Shown piece by piece: positions 1-7,990 of a stretch of DNA of 43,027 bases. Location: contig JAGVOT010000038.1 in the NCBI GenBank assembly GCA_020052615.1, positions 1 through 43,027 on the forward strand. The letters run 5' to 3'. Each line of letters begins with the position of its first letter. The first letter of the stretch is position 1. The position numbers were made by a program, and so were the translations under genes. The stretch is from Nitrospirota bacterium. GTDB lineage: Bacteria; Nitrospirota; UBA9217. Under the pieces are notes generated by a model. The model saw nothing but the letters and a program-made list of their open reading frames with translations. It was not told the origin of the DNA and searched no databases.

Positions 1-265
1 CAGGCCCCGGGACACGCGGCCCGGCGGGGACCGCAAGAAGCGGTTCCAGGTCAGAAAGAAGGTCTGCAGGTTCTGCGTCGACAAGACGCCGTTCATCGAC
101 TACAAGGACCTCAAGACCCTGAAGTTCTTCATCACCGAGCGGGGCAAGATCCTTCCGCGCCGCATCTCCGGCAATTGCGCACGTCATCAGCGCGAGATCA
201 CCGTGGCGATCCAGCGCGGCAGGAACATCGCGCTCCTGCCGTTCTCCGGCGAAAAGACCGGCTAG
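1..265 (+). CDS. rpsR: 30S ribosomal protein bS18, 3' part
   Basis: The 5' end lies outside the window; the first full codon is at position 2 and the stop TAG is at 263-265. The 87 visible codons carry the bS18 core: a Cys pair in KVCRFCVDK, then [13 protein letters not shown], the basic [11 protein letters not shown] segment and the [14 protein letters not shown]-terminus. The protein binds 16S rRNA in the small-subunit platform beside bS6. In related bacteria rpsR follows rpsF and precedes a DUF2232 gene, as here. A strong terminator separates it from that gene. Confidence 0.97.
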   Translation, partial: RPRDTRPGGDRKKRFQVRKKVCRFCVDKTPFIDYKDLKTLKFFITERGKILPRRISGNCARHQREITVAIQRGRNIALLPFSGEKTG

Positions 266-292
266 ACCGCAGGGCTAACGCAGCATACCCTT

Positions 293-340
293 AAGGGAAC
301 CCCGGCCGTTTTCGAACAGGTTGCGGGTTCCCTTTTTTTT
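293..340 (+). terminator. Rho-independent terminator after rpsR
   Basis: Perfect 10-bp stem AAGGGAACCC (293-302) with GGGTTCCCTT (325-334), 22-nt loop, followed by a run of T to 340. It ends one base before the GGAG ribosome-binding site (341-344) of the next gene. DUF2232 expression would therefore depend on read-through, or the hairpin could act as an attenuator. Confidence 0.85.
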
Positions 341-349
341 GGAGAACAT

Positions 350-1285
350 ATGCCATTCCGGTCCATCCTTACCGCCGCCCTCCAGTCCGCGGGGCTGATG
401 CTGGCGGGATTCATCGTTCCGCTCCTCGGACAGATCGCTTTGCTCATCGCACCGGTGCCGCTCATCCTCATCATGGTGCGTGAGGGGAAAATGCCGGGCA
501 TGCTGGCCCTGGGGCTCGCAACGGCCGTCATCGCGGTCCTCGCCGGAGGCCATGCGGTATTTGTCGTCATCTTCCTGAGCTATGGCTTCATGGCCATGGG
601 CCTGGCCGACGGCCTGCGGTGGCGCTGGAAGCCCGAGAACGCCGTCCTTATCGGCGGCATGCTCACCATCGTCGCCCTGGTCGTCGTACTGGCCCCTTTA
701 GTACATGGCACCGGAAAAAGCCCCGTGACCGTCATCGAGGAATATCTTCGGACAAGCATCGCCGAAGCGCAGCAGCTCTATACGCAGCTGGGGCTCGTCG
801 ACGTGGCTCAGGCCATGGCCCAGGTCTCCGATAGGGTGGTCTATTACCTCGTGCGGCTTCTCCCCGGCATCATCGTGGTAGCGACCCTGCTGCAGGCCGC
901 CTGTTGTTACGGCATGGCGCGGGCCCTCATTCTCCGGAAGGACCCTTCCGCAGCGATCCTCCCGGAACCTTCCCTGGCCACCTGGCACGCGCCGGACGCC
1001 TGGGTCTGGGGACTCATCGCCGCACTGGGACTCGTCGCCCTGCCGGACACGACCATCCGCTTCATCGGCATGAACATCGCCCTGGTCTGCCTCCTGATCT
1101 ACTCGGTCCAGGGCATCGCCCTGGTGGAGTTCACGCTCCGGAAAGCCAGGGTCGGCACGATCTGGAGGAATCTCATCATTACGATCATCATTGCCCTCCC
1201 CGTGATCGTGCCCGTGATCGCCCTTGGCGTCGTGGACATCTGGGCGGATTTCCGCAAGGTCCGGACGCCGGCGCAGAACACCTGA
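350..1285 (+). CDS. DUF2232 (YybS-like) integral membrane protein
   Basis: Encodes 311 aa, mostly hydrophobic, with about eight predicted membrane segments (for example residues 10-45, 55-85, 95-120, 168-190, 220-265 and 275-300). It matches the DUF2232/YybS family by pattern and by its position directly after rpsR. The ATG at 350 has GGAG at 341-344. Function is not established; the family is usually found beside ribosomal protein genes. The expected downstream rplI (bL9) gene is absent here: a dispersed repeat and DUF507 genes follow instead. Charged residues cluster at the C-terminus, probably cytoplasmic. Confidence 0.85.
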   Translation: MPFRSILTAALQSAGLMLAGFIVPLLGQIALLIAPVPLILIMVREGKMPGMLALGLATAVIAVLAGGHAVFVVIFLSYGFMAMGLADGLRWRWKPENAVLIGGMLTIVALVVVLAPLVHGTGKSPVTVIEEYLRTSIAEAQQLYTQLGLVDVAQAMAQVSDRVVYYLVRLLPGIIVVATLLQAACCYGMARALILRKDPSAAILPEPSLATWHAPDAWVWGLIAALGLVALPDTTIRFIGMNIALVCLLIYSVQGIALVEFTLRKARVGTIWRNLIITIIIALPVIVPVIALGVVDIWADFRKVRTPAQNT

Positions 1286-1475
1286 CTTGGACAAGCCGAA
1301 ACCAGTAACAGCAAAGCCATCTCTCGCAAAGCCGCAAAGGACGCAAAGAAATCTTAAATCCTGGTCAAATAAACTAAAAGATTTGACTGTTCTTTGCGAG
1401 CTTGGCGTCTCGCTTAGAAGCGCCTACTTTTGGTTGCGAGATATATGCTTCCTGTTTTAAAAAGATTTTGATTTA
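1286..1475 (+). repeat. CGCAAAG-type dispersed repeat, copy 1
   Basis: An intergenic element of about 190 bp. It starts with a GGACAAGCCG segment, then tandem CGCAAAG words at 1325-1348, an AT-rich centre, the inverted word CTTTGCGAG near 1391-1400, GCGCCTACTTTTGGTTGCGAGA near 1421-1442 and a GATTTTGATT end. A same-orientation copy is at 22466-22655 and an inverted copy at 18214-18389. No coding capacity is evident. Confidence 0.85.
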
Positions 1476-1514
1476 CTACGGACCAAATCTTTTCGTTTCC
1501 TCTATTCGTTTTTC

Positions 1515-1523
1515 TGGTATAAT
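1515..1523 (+). promoter_or_regulatory. Extended -10 promoter for DUF507 genes
   Basis: TGGTATAAT matches the extended -10 consensus (TGn TATAAT at 1518-1523). The first candidate start ATG overlaps it at 1522 and the conserved start is at 1534. A transcript from this promoter would have almost no leader, and no Shine-Dalgarno sequence is visible. Confidence 0.55.
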
Positions 1524-1533
1524 GCCCATCAAT

Positions 1534-1815
1534 ATGCGACTCACGAAAGACCTCATCCAGCATCTTGCCGGCTCCATCGCCGCGAACCTTGAAAGCAAAG
1601 GCGCGGTAACATACGACGTGTCCAAAGAGGCCGTCGCCTCGAAAATCGCCGACGTGATAACCGCGGACATGATGGCCGAGGAAAAGCTCAACAAGGACGT
1701 CGAAAAGCTCCTGTCGGCTCATGAGGACGAGATCGCCAGGGGCCAGATGGACTACCGCAAGGTGTTCGAGCTCACCAAGCAGAAGCTCGCCAAGGACCGG
1801 GGGATAGTACTCTAA
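1534..1815 (+). CDS. DUF507 family protein, first of a tandem pair
   Basis: Encodes 93 aa, soluble, charged and mostly helical. It begins MRLTKDLIQH, nearly the same as the MRLSEDRISH start of the next gene; this decides the start over ATG 1522. Both have the size and N-terminal pattern of DUF507 proteins, known from Desulfobacterota, Nitrospirota and Aquificota. Function is unknown. A near-leaderless promoter lies immediately upstream. The stop codon is directly followed by heptad repeats. The two paralogues may form a heterodimer, which is inference. Confidence 0.85.
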   Translation: MRLTKDLIQHLAGSIAANLESKGAVTYDVSKEAVASKIADVITADMMAEEKLNKDVEKLLSAHEDEIARGQMDYRKVFELTKQKLAKDRGIVL

Positions 1816-1846
1816 TGCGGATTTCGGATTGCGGATTGCGGGATAA
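1816..1846 (+). repeat. TGCGGAT heptad repeat after a stop codon
   Basis: Four degenerate 7-nt units (TGCGGAT, TTCGGAT, TGCGGAT, TGCGGGA) begin at the base after the TAA stop of the first DUF507 gene. Related words occur after the stop codons of the mlaD, mlaF and STAS genes. Confidence 0.75.
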
Positions 1847-1870
1847 CGCCGCAAAAAAGGATCACCAGCC

Positions 1871-2149
1871 ATGCGCCTGAGCGAGGACCGCATCTCCCAT
1901 ATCTCCCACCTGATCCTGGACATGCTGATGCAGAACAGGAATGTCGACGCCCTCCAGCCCGAGGAACGGGTCCTCCGCGAGATCAAACGCACCATCACCG
2001 AAGAGCTCACCTTCGACGATGAAGCGGACGACGCCGCCCGCCGCACGATCCAGTCCCTCTCGCGCCGGATACCCGAGGGAAGCCGCGAGTGGGATGTCCT
2101 GTACCAGAAATACCGGGAAGAAGAACTGAGGAGGAGACGAAAGCTTTGA
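1871..2149 (+). CDS. DUF507 family protein, second of the pair
   Basis: Encodes 92 aa starting MRLSEDRISHISHLIL and ending in a very basic EELRRRRKL tail. It is a paralogue of the preceding gene with the same length class. It contains a run of acidic residues in the middle (FDDEADDAA). Its stop TGA overlaps the TTG start of the diguanylate cyclase gene, so the two are probably translationally coupled. No catalytic motif is visible; function unknown. Confidence 0.85.
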   Translation: MRLSEDRISHISHLILDMLMQNRNVDALQPEERVLREIKRTITEELTFDDEADDAARRTIQSLSRRIPEGSREWDVLYQKYREEELRRRRKL

Positions 2150-4281
2150 GCAAGACCACCACTCCCGGCCTGGTCATCGCCTGCATCGTTTCCGGCCTGG
2201 GGTTGTTCATCAGCCCGGGACTGTCCAGTCCCCTTCTGTTCCCCTGGGTCATCGGCTACCTCTTCCTCGCCCTCCGGATCTCCTACGATGCCTACGTCAT
2301 TCCCGATCCCCTGAAACCGTTCCCGTTCATCGTTCTGGGCGTTATCCTGGTGAACTTCCTGGTACAGGTGACGGGAGGGGTGCATTCCTCCCTCTGGCCT
2401 GTCTATTTCCTCTATGCCGTCGTCGTTGCGGCATTCTCGCCGCCCCGGCGCGCCTATGGGATGGTGGCCGTCATCCTGGCCATCGAATCGGCCAATCTGT
2501 TGCTGACCGGCCAGGACGTCGCCGGCCGCTGGCACGTCTACGCGGGATCCGGCCTGTCCCTTGCGGGCGTCTCTGCCACAGCATCGCACGTCATGCACCG
2601 GATCCGCAGCGAGGCGGAGGAGGTCCGTGACGCCCACGATCGTCTTATCGCCCACGCCGAAGCCTACAACCCCCTTGCCGACACTGACAAGCTCGAATCG
2701 CTGACGCGGGAGCACCGACAGGCCGCGAACGTGAAAGCCGCCAGCGAACTCGAAAGCTGGTTCAGCGGACTCGTCGAAATGGCCTCTGATCTCGTTCCGG
2801 CCCACACCTATGCGCTCTTCGTGAGCGAGCGCCGCGATGCCGGCGAGGCATTCACCCTGCGGGCCGTCAGGACGGAGAGTCCCGGCTCCGTGCTGCCGCC
2901 GGGTGCGGCCCTGGCCCCCCACGCGAGAACACGCATCAACGTATGCGCGGAGCAGCAGGAGGTACTGTACCTGACCGATCCCGAGGAGACCATCACCGGC
3001 CTCGACCACTACCGTTCCGATGGCCGGGGCGTGCCGGTGAGGTCCCTGCTCCTGCTCCCCATTGTGCAGAAGGACCGGACCCTGGCCGTCCTCGCCGTGG
3101 ACAGTCTGCAGGCCGACGCGTTCCCCCGCAGGACGCAGGATGTGCTGGAGCGGCTGTCGACCTTTTTCATCCACTTCAGCGACAAGGTCCAGACGACGCT
3201 CGAACTCGATGCCCGGGTGAGGCACTTCAGCGCTCTCCACGAGATCAGCCGGGACCTGAACGAAAGCCTCTGGTTCGGCAATATCATGAAAAAGGTGATC
3301 CCCCGGATCACCCAACTCGTCCCCTACGACTACTGCGCCTGCGTCCTGAGCACCGAGATCGACAGCGTACTGCACCTCCAGTTCATCGCCCTCGAAGGCT
3401 ACGATGACGAACTGGTCGGTGTAAAGTTCCCGCTCTCGGACAGCGCGGTCGTATCATTCATGCACCGGCACTGGGCGGAGACCGGCGTCCCCTTTTTCTA
3501 CACCGGTGACTACGGGGATCGGGGCAGGGACATCGCGCTCTTTCCGTTCAAGGCGTTCCAGAAGCCCATGCGGACCCTCTATGGAAGCCTGCTGGTCGCC
3601 AAGGGCACCTTCGTCGGCGCGTTCTTCCTCGCCTCGCGGCAGCCGAACGCCTTCACCAAATACGAACGGGACAGCCTCCTCGACACGCTGATGAACCAGG
3701 TGGCGATGGTCGCCTACAACTCCCTGCTTTACCAGAAGATCGAGAACATGGCGAGGACCGACGGACTCACCGGCCTTCTGAACCACCGGACGTTCATGGA
3801 AAAGCTCGCCGAGAAGTACCGTGAGCTGGAGCGCACGCCCCGGCCGTTCTCCCTCCTGATCATGGACATAGACAAGTTCAAGCTGGTGAACGACAAATAC
3901 GGTCATCCCGTGGGAGACGTGGCGATCAAGGCCGTCGCCCAGGTCCTCCGCGATACCGTCCGGGGCACGGACTTCGTAGCACGCCACGGCGGCGAGGAGT
4001 TCGCCGTGGGCATGGTCGAGACCGATATCCGCGGCGCCGAGCTGATGGCGGAGCGCGTCAGGTCGATCATGGAAAAGACCATGATCACCCGGGTGCATGA
4101 CGGCGAGCTCCGGTGCACGCTGAGCATCGGCGTCGTATCGTTCCCCGAGGACACCGATAAGATGGCAGATCTCGTCAGCTTCGCCGATGAGGCCCTGTAT
4201 CATGCGAAACGGTCGGGCAGGAACCGCGTCAGTCTGTACCGTGATTCCCTGAAAAACCCCGTCCAGCAGGTGCAGTCCTGA
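2146..4281 (+). CDS. Membrane diguanylate cyclase with GAF domains
   Basis: Encodes 711 aa. The start chosen is TTG 2146, which overlaps the previous stop (TTGA) and has AGGAGGAGA at 2129-2137. The alternative ATG 2089 has no such site and would run far into the DUF507 gene. Residues 1-150 hold several membrane segments, followed by a coiled stretch, two GAF-like sensory regions (about 200-350 and 365-540) and a GGDEF domain. The active-site motif is GGEEF (615-619) in RHGGEEFAVG, so synthesis of cyclic di-GMP from GTP is expected. No EAL domain follows. The two HD-GYP genes in this window could degrade the product. Confidence 0.92.
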   Translation: MSKTTTPGLVIACIVSGLGLFISPGLSSPLLFPWVIGYLFLALRISYDAYVIPDPLKPFPFIVLGVILVNFLVQVTGGVHSSLWPVYFLYAVVVAAFSPPRRAYGMVAVILAIESANLLLTGQDVAGRWHVYAGSGLSLAGVSATASHVMHRIRSEAEEVRDAHDRLIAHAEAYNPLADTDKLESLTREHRQAANVKAASELESWFSGLVEMASDLVPAHTYALFVSERRDAGEAFTLRAVRTESPGSVLPPGAALAPHARTRINVCAEQQEVLYLTDPEETITGLDHYRSDGRGVPVRSLLLLPIVQKDRTLAVLAVDSLQADAFPRRTQDVLERLSTFFIHFSDKVQTTLELDARVRHFSALHEISRDLNESLWFGNIMKKVIPRITQLVPYDYCACVLSTEIDSVLHLQFIALEGYDDELVGVKFPLSDSAVVSFMHRHWAETGVPFFYTGDYGDRGRDIALFPFKAFQKPMRTLYGSLLVAKGTFVGAFFLASRQPNAFTKYERDSLLDTLMNQVAMVAYNSLLYQKIENMARTDGLTGLLNHRTFMEKLAEKYRELERTPRPFSLLIMDIDKFKLVNDKYGHPVGDVAIKAVAQVLRDTVRGTDFVARHGGEEFAVGMVETDIRGAELMAERVRSIMEKTMITRVHDGELRCTLSIGVVSFPEDTDKMADLVSFADEALYHAKRSGRNRVSLYRDSLKNPVQQVQS

Positions 4282-4410
4282 ATATCGGCTCCACCGGGGA
4301 CGGGTCCAGACATAGCAAGGCAGCAATACCGCCATTCCAGTCGCTCACGAACCCACGATGGCTGCGCTCACTTTAGATTCAACCTTTCCTGAGCTTCCGG
4401 GTCTCATAGT

Positions 4411-4980
4411 ATGACGAACGGCCGCCCTATGGACGAGGACCTCGCACTTATTGATAGATACATTGCCGGCGACCGGGAGGCCTTCGATGCGCTGGTGCTC
4501 AAGCACCAGAAACCGCTCTATTCCCTGCTGTACCGCATGGTGAGCGACAAAGAGGACGCCGCGGACATCCTCCAGAAGGCCTTTATCAAGGCATTCACCG
4601 GCATTCGCAGCTTTGAACGGCGTTCGAGCTTCCGGACCTGGCTGTACCAGATCGCCATAAACCTGGCAAAGAACGTCTACCGGGACCGGGCCCGGGCCGC
4701 GCTGGTACCCCTGGACGACGTGGTCATCCGGAGGGACCCGAAGGTGCTGGAATCGCTCATCCACAAGGAATCCCGGGGGAATCTGCTCCGGGCAATGGCC
4801 GGACTTCCCGAAAAGCAGCGTCTTACCGTGATGCTCAGGGTGCAGGAACAGAAGTCGTTCGATGAGATCGCCGGGATCATGCAATGCTCCGTCGGCACTT
4901 CAAAGGCGAATTATCACCACGGCGTGCAAAAGCTCAAGGAACTGTTCAAAAAAGCAGGGAATGACAATGACGTGCAATGA
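4411..4980 (+). CDS. ECF RNA polymerase sigma factor, RpoE-like
   Basis: Encodes 189 aa. Region 2 spans about 20-85, with DKEDAADILQKAFIKAF and the promoter-melting stretch SSFRTWLYQIAINLAKN. Region 4 spans about 125-180, with LPEKQRLTVMLR and the helix-turn-helix SFDEIAGIMQCSVGTSK. Downstream overlapping genes encode its likely anti-sigma factor and a periplasmic Spy-like protein, an envelope-stress arrangement. The start at 4411 is not supported by a good ribosome site; ATG 4429 (MDEDLAL) is an alternative. Confidence 0.93.
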   Translation: MTNGRPMDEDLALIDRYIAGDREAFDALVLKHQKPLYSLLYRMVSDKEDAADILQKAFIKAFTGIRSFERRSSFRTWLYQIAINLAKNVYRDRARAALVPLDDVVIRRDPKVLESLIHKESRGNLLRAMAGLPEKQRLTVMLRVQEQKSFDEIAGIMQCSVGTSKANYHHGVQKLKELFKKAGNDNDVQ

Positions 4981-5590
4981 CCTCAACATAAAGGGGCTTC
5001 TCCCCGCCTACCAGGGCAAAATGCTCTCTCCGGCAGATACCGGCCGGATCGAGAAGCATCTGTCAGGATGCGAGGACTGCAGAACCGAGCTTTCCCTCCT
5101 CCACATGCTGTCCGGTGAGCCTGTTCCCGATCCCGGAGAAGCGTTCTGGGCGGCAATGCCGGGCAGGATCTTCCGCGAGGTCCAGGCGCAGCAACCGCCG
5201 ACGATGCTGCAGAGACTGCCCGGCGGCAGAGGGTGGACGATCATTCCCCGCTGGACCTGGGCAGCGGCCGCGGTATTCCTGGTGGCCGCCGCGTTCCTGC
5301 TTCTCGACCGCCCGGAGACCCCTGAGATCGCCCGCACCACGGTGCCGGAGAACGGATCATCCTACGGAGACCTTCTCTCTTCCGAGACGGTCGACATGGC
5401 GGAACTCACCGACATCGAGATCGACTCCGTGGATCTCTGGGCGACGGAAGAACTTTCCCTGCTGCGCGAGGAGGTCATCGACAGCTTCAGGACCAGCACG
5501 GACATCAGCATTGACGACAGGCTTGCGGAATTGAATGCCCGGGAGTTGGAACGATTAATGAGCATACTCGATACCCAGGAGGAGGGTTAA
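4961..5590 (+). CDS. Transmembrane anti-sigma factor with zinc finger
   Basis: Encodes 209 aa. The start ATG 4961 lies inside the end of the sigma gene (20-nt overlap); ATG 4967 is also possible. The N-terminus carries the zf-HC2 metal site: Cys5, His33, Cys37 and Cys40 (HLSGCEDC). A single membrane segment at about residues 97-115 follows. The C-terminal part is acidic and probably periplasmic. It is expected to hold the co-transcribed ECF sigma factor inactive at the membrane until stress. The Spy-like gene begins one base after its stop. Confidence 0.9.
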   Translation: MTMTCNDLNIKGLLPAYQGKMLSPADTGRIEKHLSGCEDCRTELSLLHMLSGEPVPDPGEAFWAAMPGRIFREVQAQQPPTMLQRLPGGRGWTIIPRWTWAAAAVFLVAAAFLLLDRPETPEIARTTVPENGSSYGDLLSSETVDMAELTDIEIDSVDLWATEELSLLREEVIDSFRTSTDISIDDRLAELNARELERLMSILDTQEEG

Positions 5591-5591
5591 T

Positions 5592-6188
5592 ATGAACACG
5601 ATCGTACGCGGCATCATCGTGGCGGCATTTCTCGCCGCATCGGCAACCAGCGCCATCGCGCAGCAGCAGGCGCCGGGCCCGCGGAGGGACCGGCCGTCGG
5701 ACGAGCAGCGCGAAGCGGTCAGAAAGAAGATGTATGCTGTCAAGATCGTCAGGCTGACAGAAACATTGAAGCTCGACGAAAAGACCGCGGCAGCGTTCAT
5801 TCCGGCCATAACCGCCCTGGAGCAAAAACGCCGGGAACTCTACAGAGAGAACCGCGATATCATGCAGGAAATGAAGCTCATCCTTCAGGCGTCCAAGCCT
5901 GATGAGGGAAAGCTGAAGACAGCCATCAGCAGGATCGAGAGGAACCGCCAGGAAATAGCGGCCCAGCGAAGCAAGGAATTCGATGCGGCACGGAGCCACC
6001 TCACGATCGCGCAGACGGCGCAATATATCATCTTCAACCAGGAATTCCAGCAGGAGATGCGCGGGATGATGGAGGGTGCCCGGGGCGGCAGGAATCCTGA
6101 CGGCCGCAGACCCGGCAAGGGCTTGGCCCCGGGCCGCGGACCCGGCCAGGGTCCGGGAATGGGAGCTGCACCTCTTGAGGGCAGATAG
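5592..6188 (+). CDS. Spy/CpxP-like periplasmic protein
   Basis: Encodes 198 aa. A signal peptide ends near AIAQQQ (about residue 24). The middle (45-155) is all helical with alternating charge and includes LDEKTAAAFIPAI and the LTxAQ-type motif LTIAQTAQY, typical of Spy/CpxP/heavy-metal resistance proteins. The C-terminal 45 residues are Gly/Pro/Arg-rich and disordered. GGAGGG just upstream of the ATG gives a strong ribosome site. It probably acts as a periplasmic chaperone or sensor arm controlled by the adjacent sigma/anti-sigma pair; this role is inferred from position. Confidence 0.8.
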   Translation: MNTIVRGIIVAAFLAASATSAIAQQQAPGPRRDRPSDEQREAVRKKMYAVKIVRLTETLKLDEKTAAAFIPAITALEQKRRELYRENRDIMQEMKLILQASKPDEGKLKTAISRIERNRQEIAAQRSKEFDAARSHLTIAQTAQYIIFNQEFQQEMRGMMEGARGGRNPDGRRPGKGLAPGRGPGQGPGMGAAPLEGR

Positions 6189-6233
6189 GCCATAACTGTT
6201 CGTCGAAAGACGCCCTATGGGATAGATGCTCGC

Positions 6234-6266
6234 AAGCCTGAGTTTCAGAGAGACTCAGGCTTTTTT
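6234..6266 (+). terminator. Terminator of sigma/anti-sigma/Spy operon
   Basis: Stem AAGCCTGAGT (6234-6243) pairs perfectly with ACTCAGGCTT (6253-6262), with a 9-nt loop and a T run to 6266. Confidence 0.9.
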
Positions 6267-6390
6267 CGGTTTTAACGGGGTGCATGCGCAGCCGTTCTGC
6301 ATCTGCAGCGCGCTGACGTCCATCAAGACGGCATTGCCGCCCTGCTCCGGTCCGGGGAGCGGGCATTTCCCGCCTCCTTCCACCTTATCA

Positions 6391-6420
6391 TTGACAAACA
6401 GCGTGCCGAGCCCGTATAAT
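6391..6420 (+). promoter_or_regulatory. Sigma-70 promoter, consensus hexamers
   Basis: TTGACA (6391-6396), 18-nt spacer, TATAAT (6415-6420). Both hexamers are perfect. The Cys-cluster gene starts 34 nt further on. Confidence 0.85.
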
Positions 6421-6454
6421 CCTGCACACCATCACAGGAAAGGCAGCTGTCCCT

Positions 6455-7069
6455 ATGAAAAAAATCGTCCAAAAATACTCTAAGTTCCTCAAGCAGACGA
6501 GCGAGCAGTTCAACGCGGCGGCGAAAAAGAACGGCGTGAAATGCGCGCGGGGGTGCCATGAGTGCTGTGCGACCGGCTTCTTCGACATCACGCTTCTCGA
6601 CGCCCTTCATATCCGGGACCGCCTGAAAAAGGTCCCCGCCCCCATCCGAAAACGCGTCATCGCCAAAGCGAACGAGCAGCTCGACATCCTGGAAAAAAAG
6701 AGCGCGTTCTCCCGAAAGGACCCCCTTCTCAAGACGCTGGCGTCCATAGACTCCATTTCCCGCAGGTCTGCAAAAATGCGCTGTCCCGCTCTTGATGACC
6801 GGGGGGCGTGTCTCATCTACGACCAGCGGCCCCATATCTGCCGCATCTTCGGGCCTACCGTCCGCGGTCCGCGCCGCGCCGTCCGCCTCGAAGGCTGCGG
6901 CTATTTCACCCGGGACATACCGGAGACGGACTTCCCCATCCTTCTTAACTACGGCGATGAAGAGGCCATGCTCAAGGCAATGTTCCTCAAGGCCGGACGC
7001 AAGCGGGTGCGCGAAGTGGACACCATCATCCCCGCTGCCATCGCCCTGGACCTGGAGAAGTGGCTGTAA
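6455..7069 (+). CDS. YkgJ family cysteine-cluster protein
   Basis: Encodes 204 aa. The N-terminal metal motif CxxxCxxCC (Cys30, Cys34, Cys37, Cys38) is typical of the YkgJ zinc/iron-chelating family. Later cysteines (MRCPAL, GACLIYDQRPHICR, EGCGYF) complete the cluster. The family is thought to bind zinc or an Fe-S cluster; its substrate is unknown. It has its own consensus promoter and stands alone between a terminator and an inverted repeat that starts 10 nt after its stop. Confidence 0.88.
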   Translation: MKKIVQKYSKFLKQTSEQFNAAAKKNGVKCARGCHECCATGFFDITLLDALHIRDRLKKVPAPIRKRVIAKANEQLDILEKKSAFSRKDPLLKTLASIDSISRRSAKMRCPALDDRGACLIYDQRPHICRIFGPTVRGPRRAVRLEGCGYFTRDIPETDFPILLNYGDEEAMLKAMFLKAGRKRVREVDTIIPAAIALDLEKWL

Positions 7070-7078
7070 GAGCCTTTT

Positions 7079-7225
7079 ACCACGGAGACACAGAGACACG
7101 GAGAAGGGCAAAGAGTAATGCGAATACGCGGGCTTATTCCCCGGCCCCGCACTCCTGAATTGGCAGTCGTTTTCCATTCCGACATGCAGTTGGTTTTCTC
7201 TGTGACTCAGTGCCTCCGTGGTGAA
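7079..7225. repeat. CACGGAGA octad inverted repeat pair
   Basis: The left arm (7079-7106) consists of CACGGAGA, CACAGAGA, CACGGAGA units with an 8-nt period. The right arm (7194-7225) is the inverted form (CTCTGTGA, CTCAGTGC, CTCCGTGG). About 85 bp separate them, with no gene. The pair lies between the YkgJ-like stop and the NUDIX start. Confidence 0.85.
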
Positions 7226-7241
7226 TACCGTTTCTTGTACT

Positions 7242-7790
7242 ATGGAAATCATCAAGAAGATAGTCCGCTGGAAAGGCAAGTTCATGAGCGCCGTGGAGAT
7301 CCATTACCGCGACGCGAAGGGTGTGGAACGCACCTGGGAGGCCATAGAACGCGTCAACATCGGCGGGATCGTCGTCATGGTAGCGGTCACGCCGGCGAAC
7401 GCCGTCCTGCTCGAACGACAGTTCAGGCCGCCCCTCGGCCGGGATGTCATCGAACTCCCCGCGGGTCTCGTAGACCCGGGCGAGGCCATGGAAGCCGCAG
7501 CGCGGCGGGAACTCATCGAAGAGACCGGATGGTCTGCGCGGGAGCTCCGTTTTCTCGTGGAAGGCCCCATGTCCACCGGCGCATCCACCGAGATCATCAG
7601 GACCTATCTCTGCACCGGGCTCGAGCATGTGGGAAAAGCAGGCGGTGACGACAATGAGATCATCGAGGTCATCGAGGTCCCCATCGAGAACGTCAACGAA
7701 TACCTGGTCAGCGCCCAGGCCGGAGGAGTGCTCGTCGACCTGAAGGTCTTCGGCCTGATCGAGCTTGCCCGCCGCACCCTCTCCCGGTAG
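7242..7790 (+). CDS. NUDIX hydrolase, ADP-ribose pyrophosphatase-like
   Basis: Encodes 182 aa from ATG 7242 (upstream ATG 7218 lies in the repeat arm). The Nudix box is complete at residues 75-97: G75, E81, then REL at 89-91 and EETG at 93-96, giving the GX5EX7REUXEEXGU pattern that binds Mg2+. Upstream LERQFRPPLGRDVIELPAG is typical of ADP-ribose pyrophosphatases (NudF-like). It would hydrolyse ADP-ribose or similar nucleoside diphosphate sugars. Its start lies 17 nt from the octad repeat, so any promoter must be in or before that element. Confidence 0.88.
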   Translation: MEIIKKIVRWKGKFMSAVEIHYRDAKGVERTWEAIERVNIGGIVVMVAVTPANAVLLERQFRPPLGRDVIELPAGLVDPGEAMEAAARRELIEETGWSARELRFLVEGPMSTGASTEIIRTYLCTGLEHVGKAGGDDNEIIEVIEVPIENVNEYLVSAQAGGVLVDLKVFGLIELARRTLSR

Positions 7791-7901
7791 ACTGCACACA
7801 CACCTGCCCCTGAACACCCTCTCCCACGGAGATCCCGTCGCCCCCGCCCGCCGTTGGCCGATAGAACGGTGTTCCGTACGCCATTGACCGCACAAATAGC
7901 A

Positions 7902-7930
7902 TTGAAACGGGGGCCTCTTTCTGGTATCTT
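7902..7930 (+). promoter_or_regulatory. Sigma-70 promoter of glucan phosphorylase gene
   Basis: TTGAAA (7902-7907), 17-nt spacer, TATCTT (7925-7930) preceded by TGG (extended -10). The gene begins at 7991. Confidence 0.6.
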
Positions 7931-7990
7931 TCAAGGGTAGCATTCGTCAAACGGTTCCAGCACGCTCTGTGAACACCTCCGAGGAATAGC

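Noticed and set aside
1414-3375. Long minus-strand open frame (653 codons) opposite the DUF507 and cyclase genes
   Set aside because: It is the complement of well-supported coding sequence in GC-rich DNA, with no domain or signal of its own.
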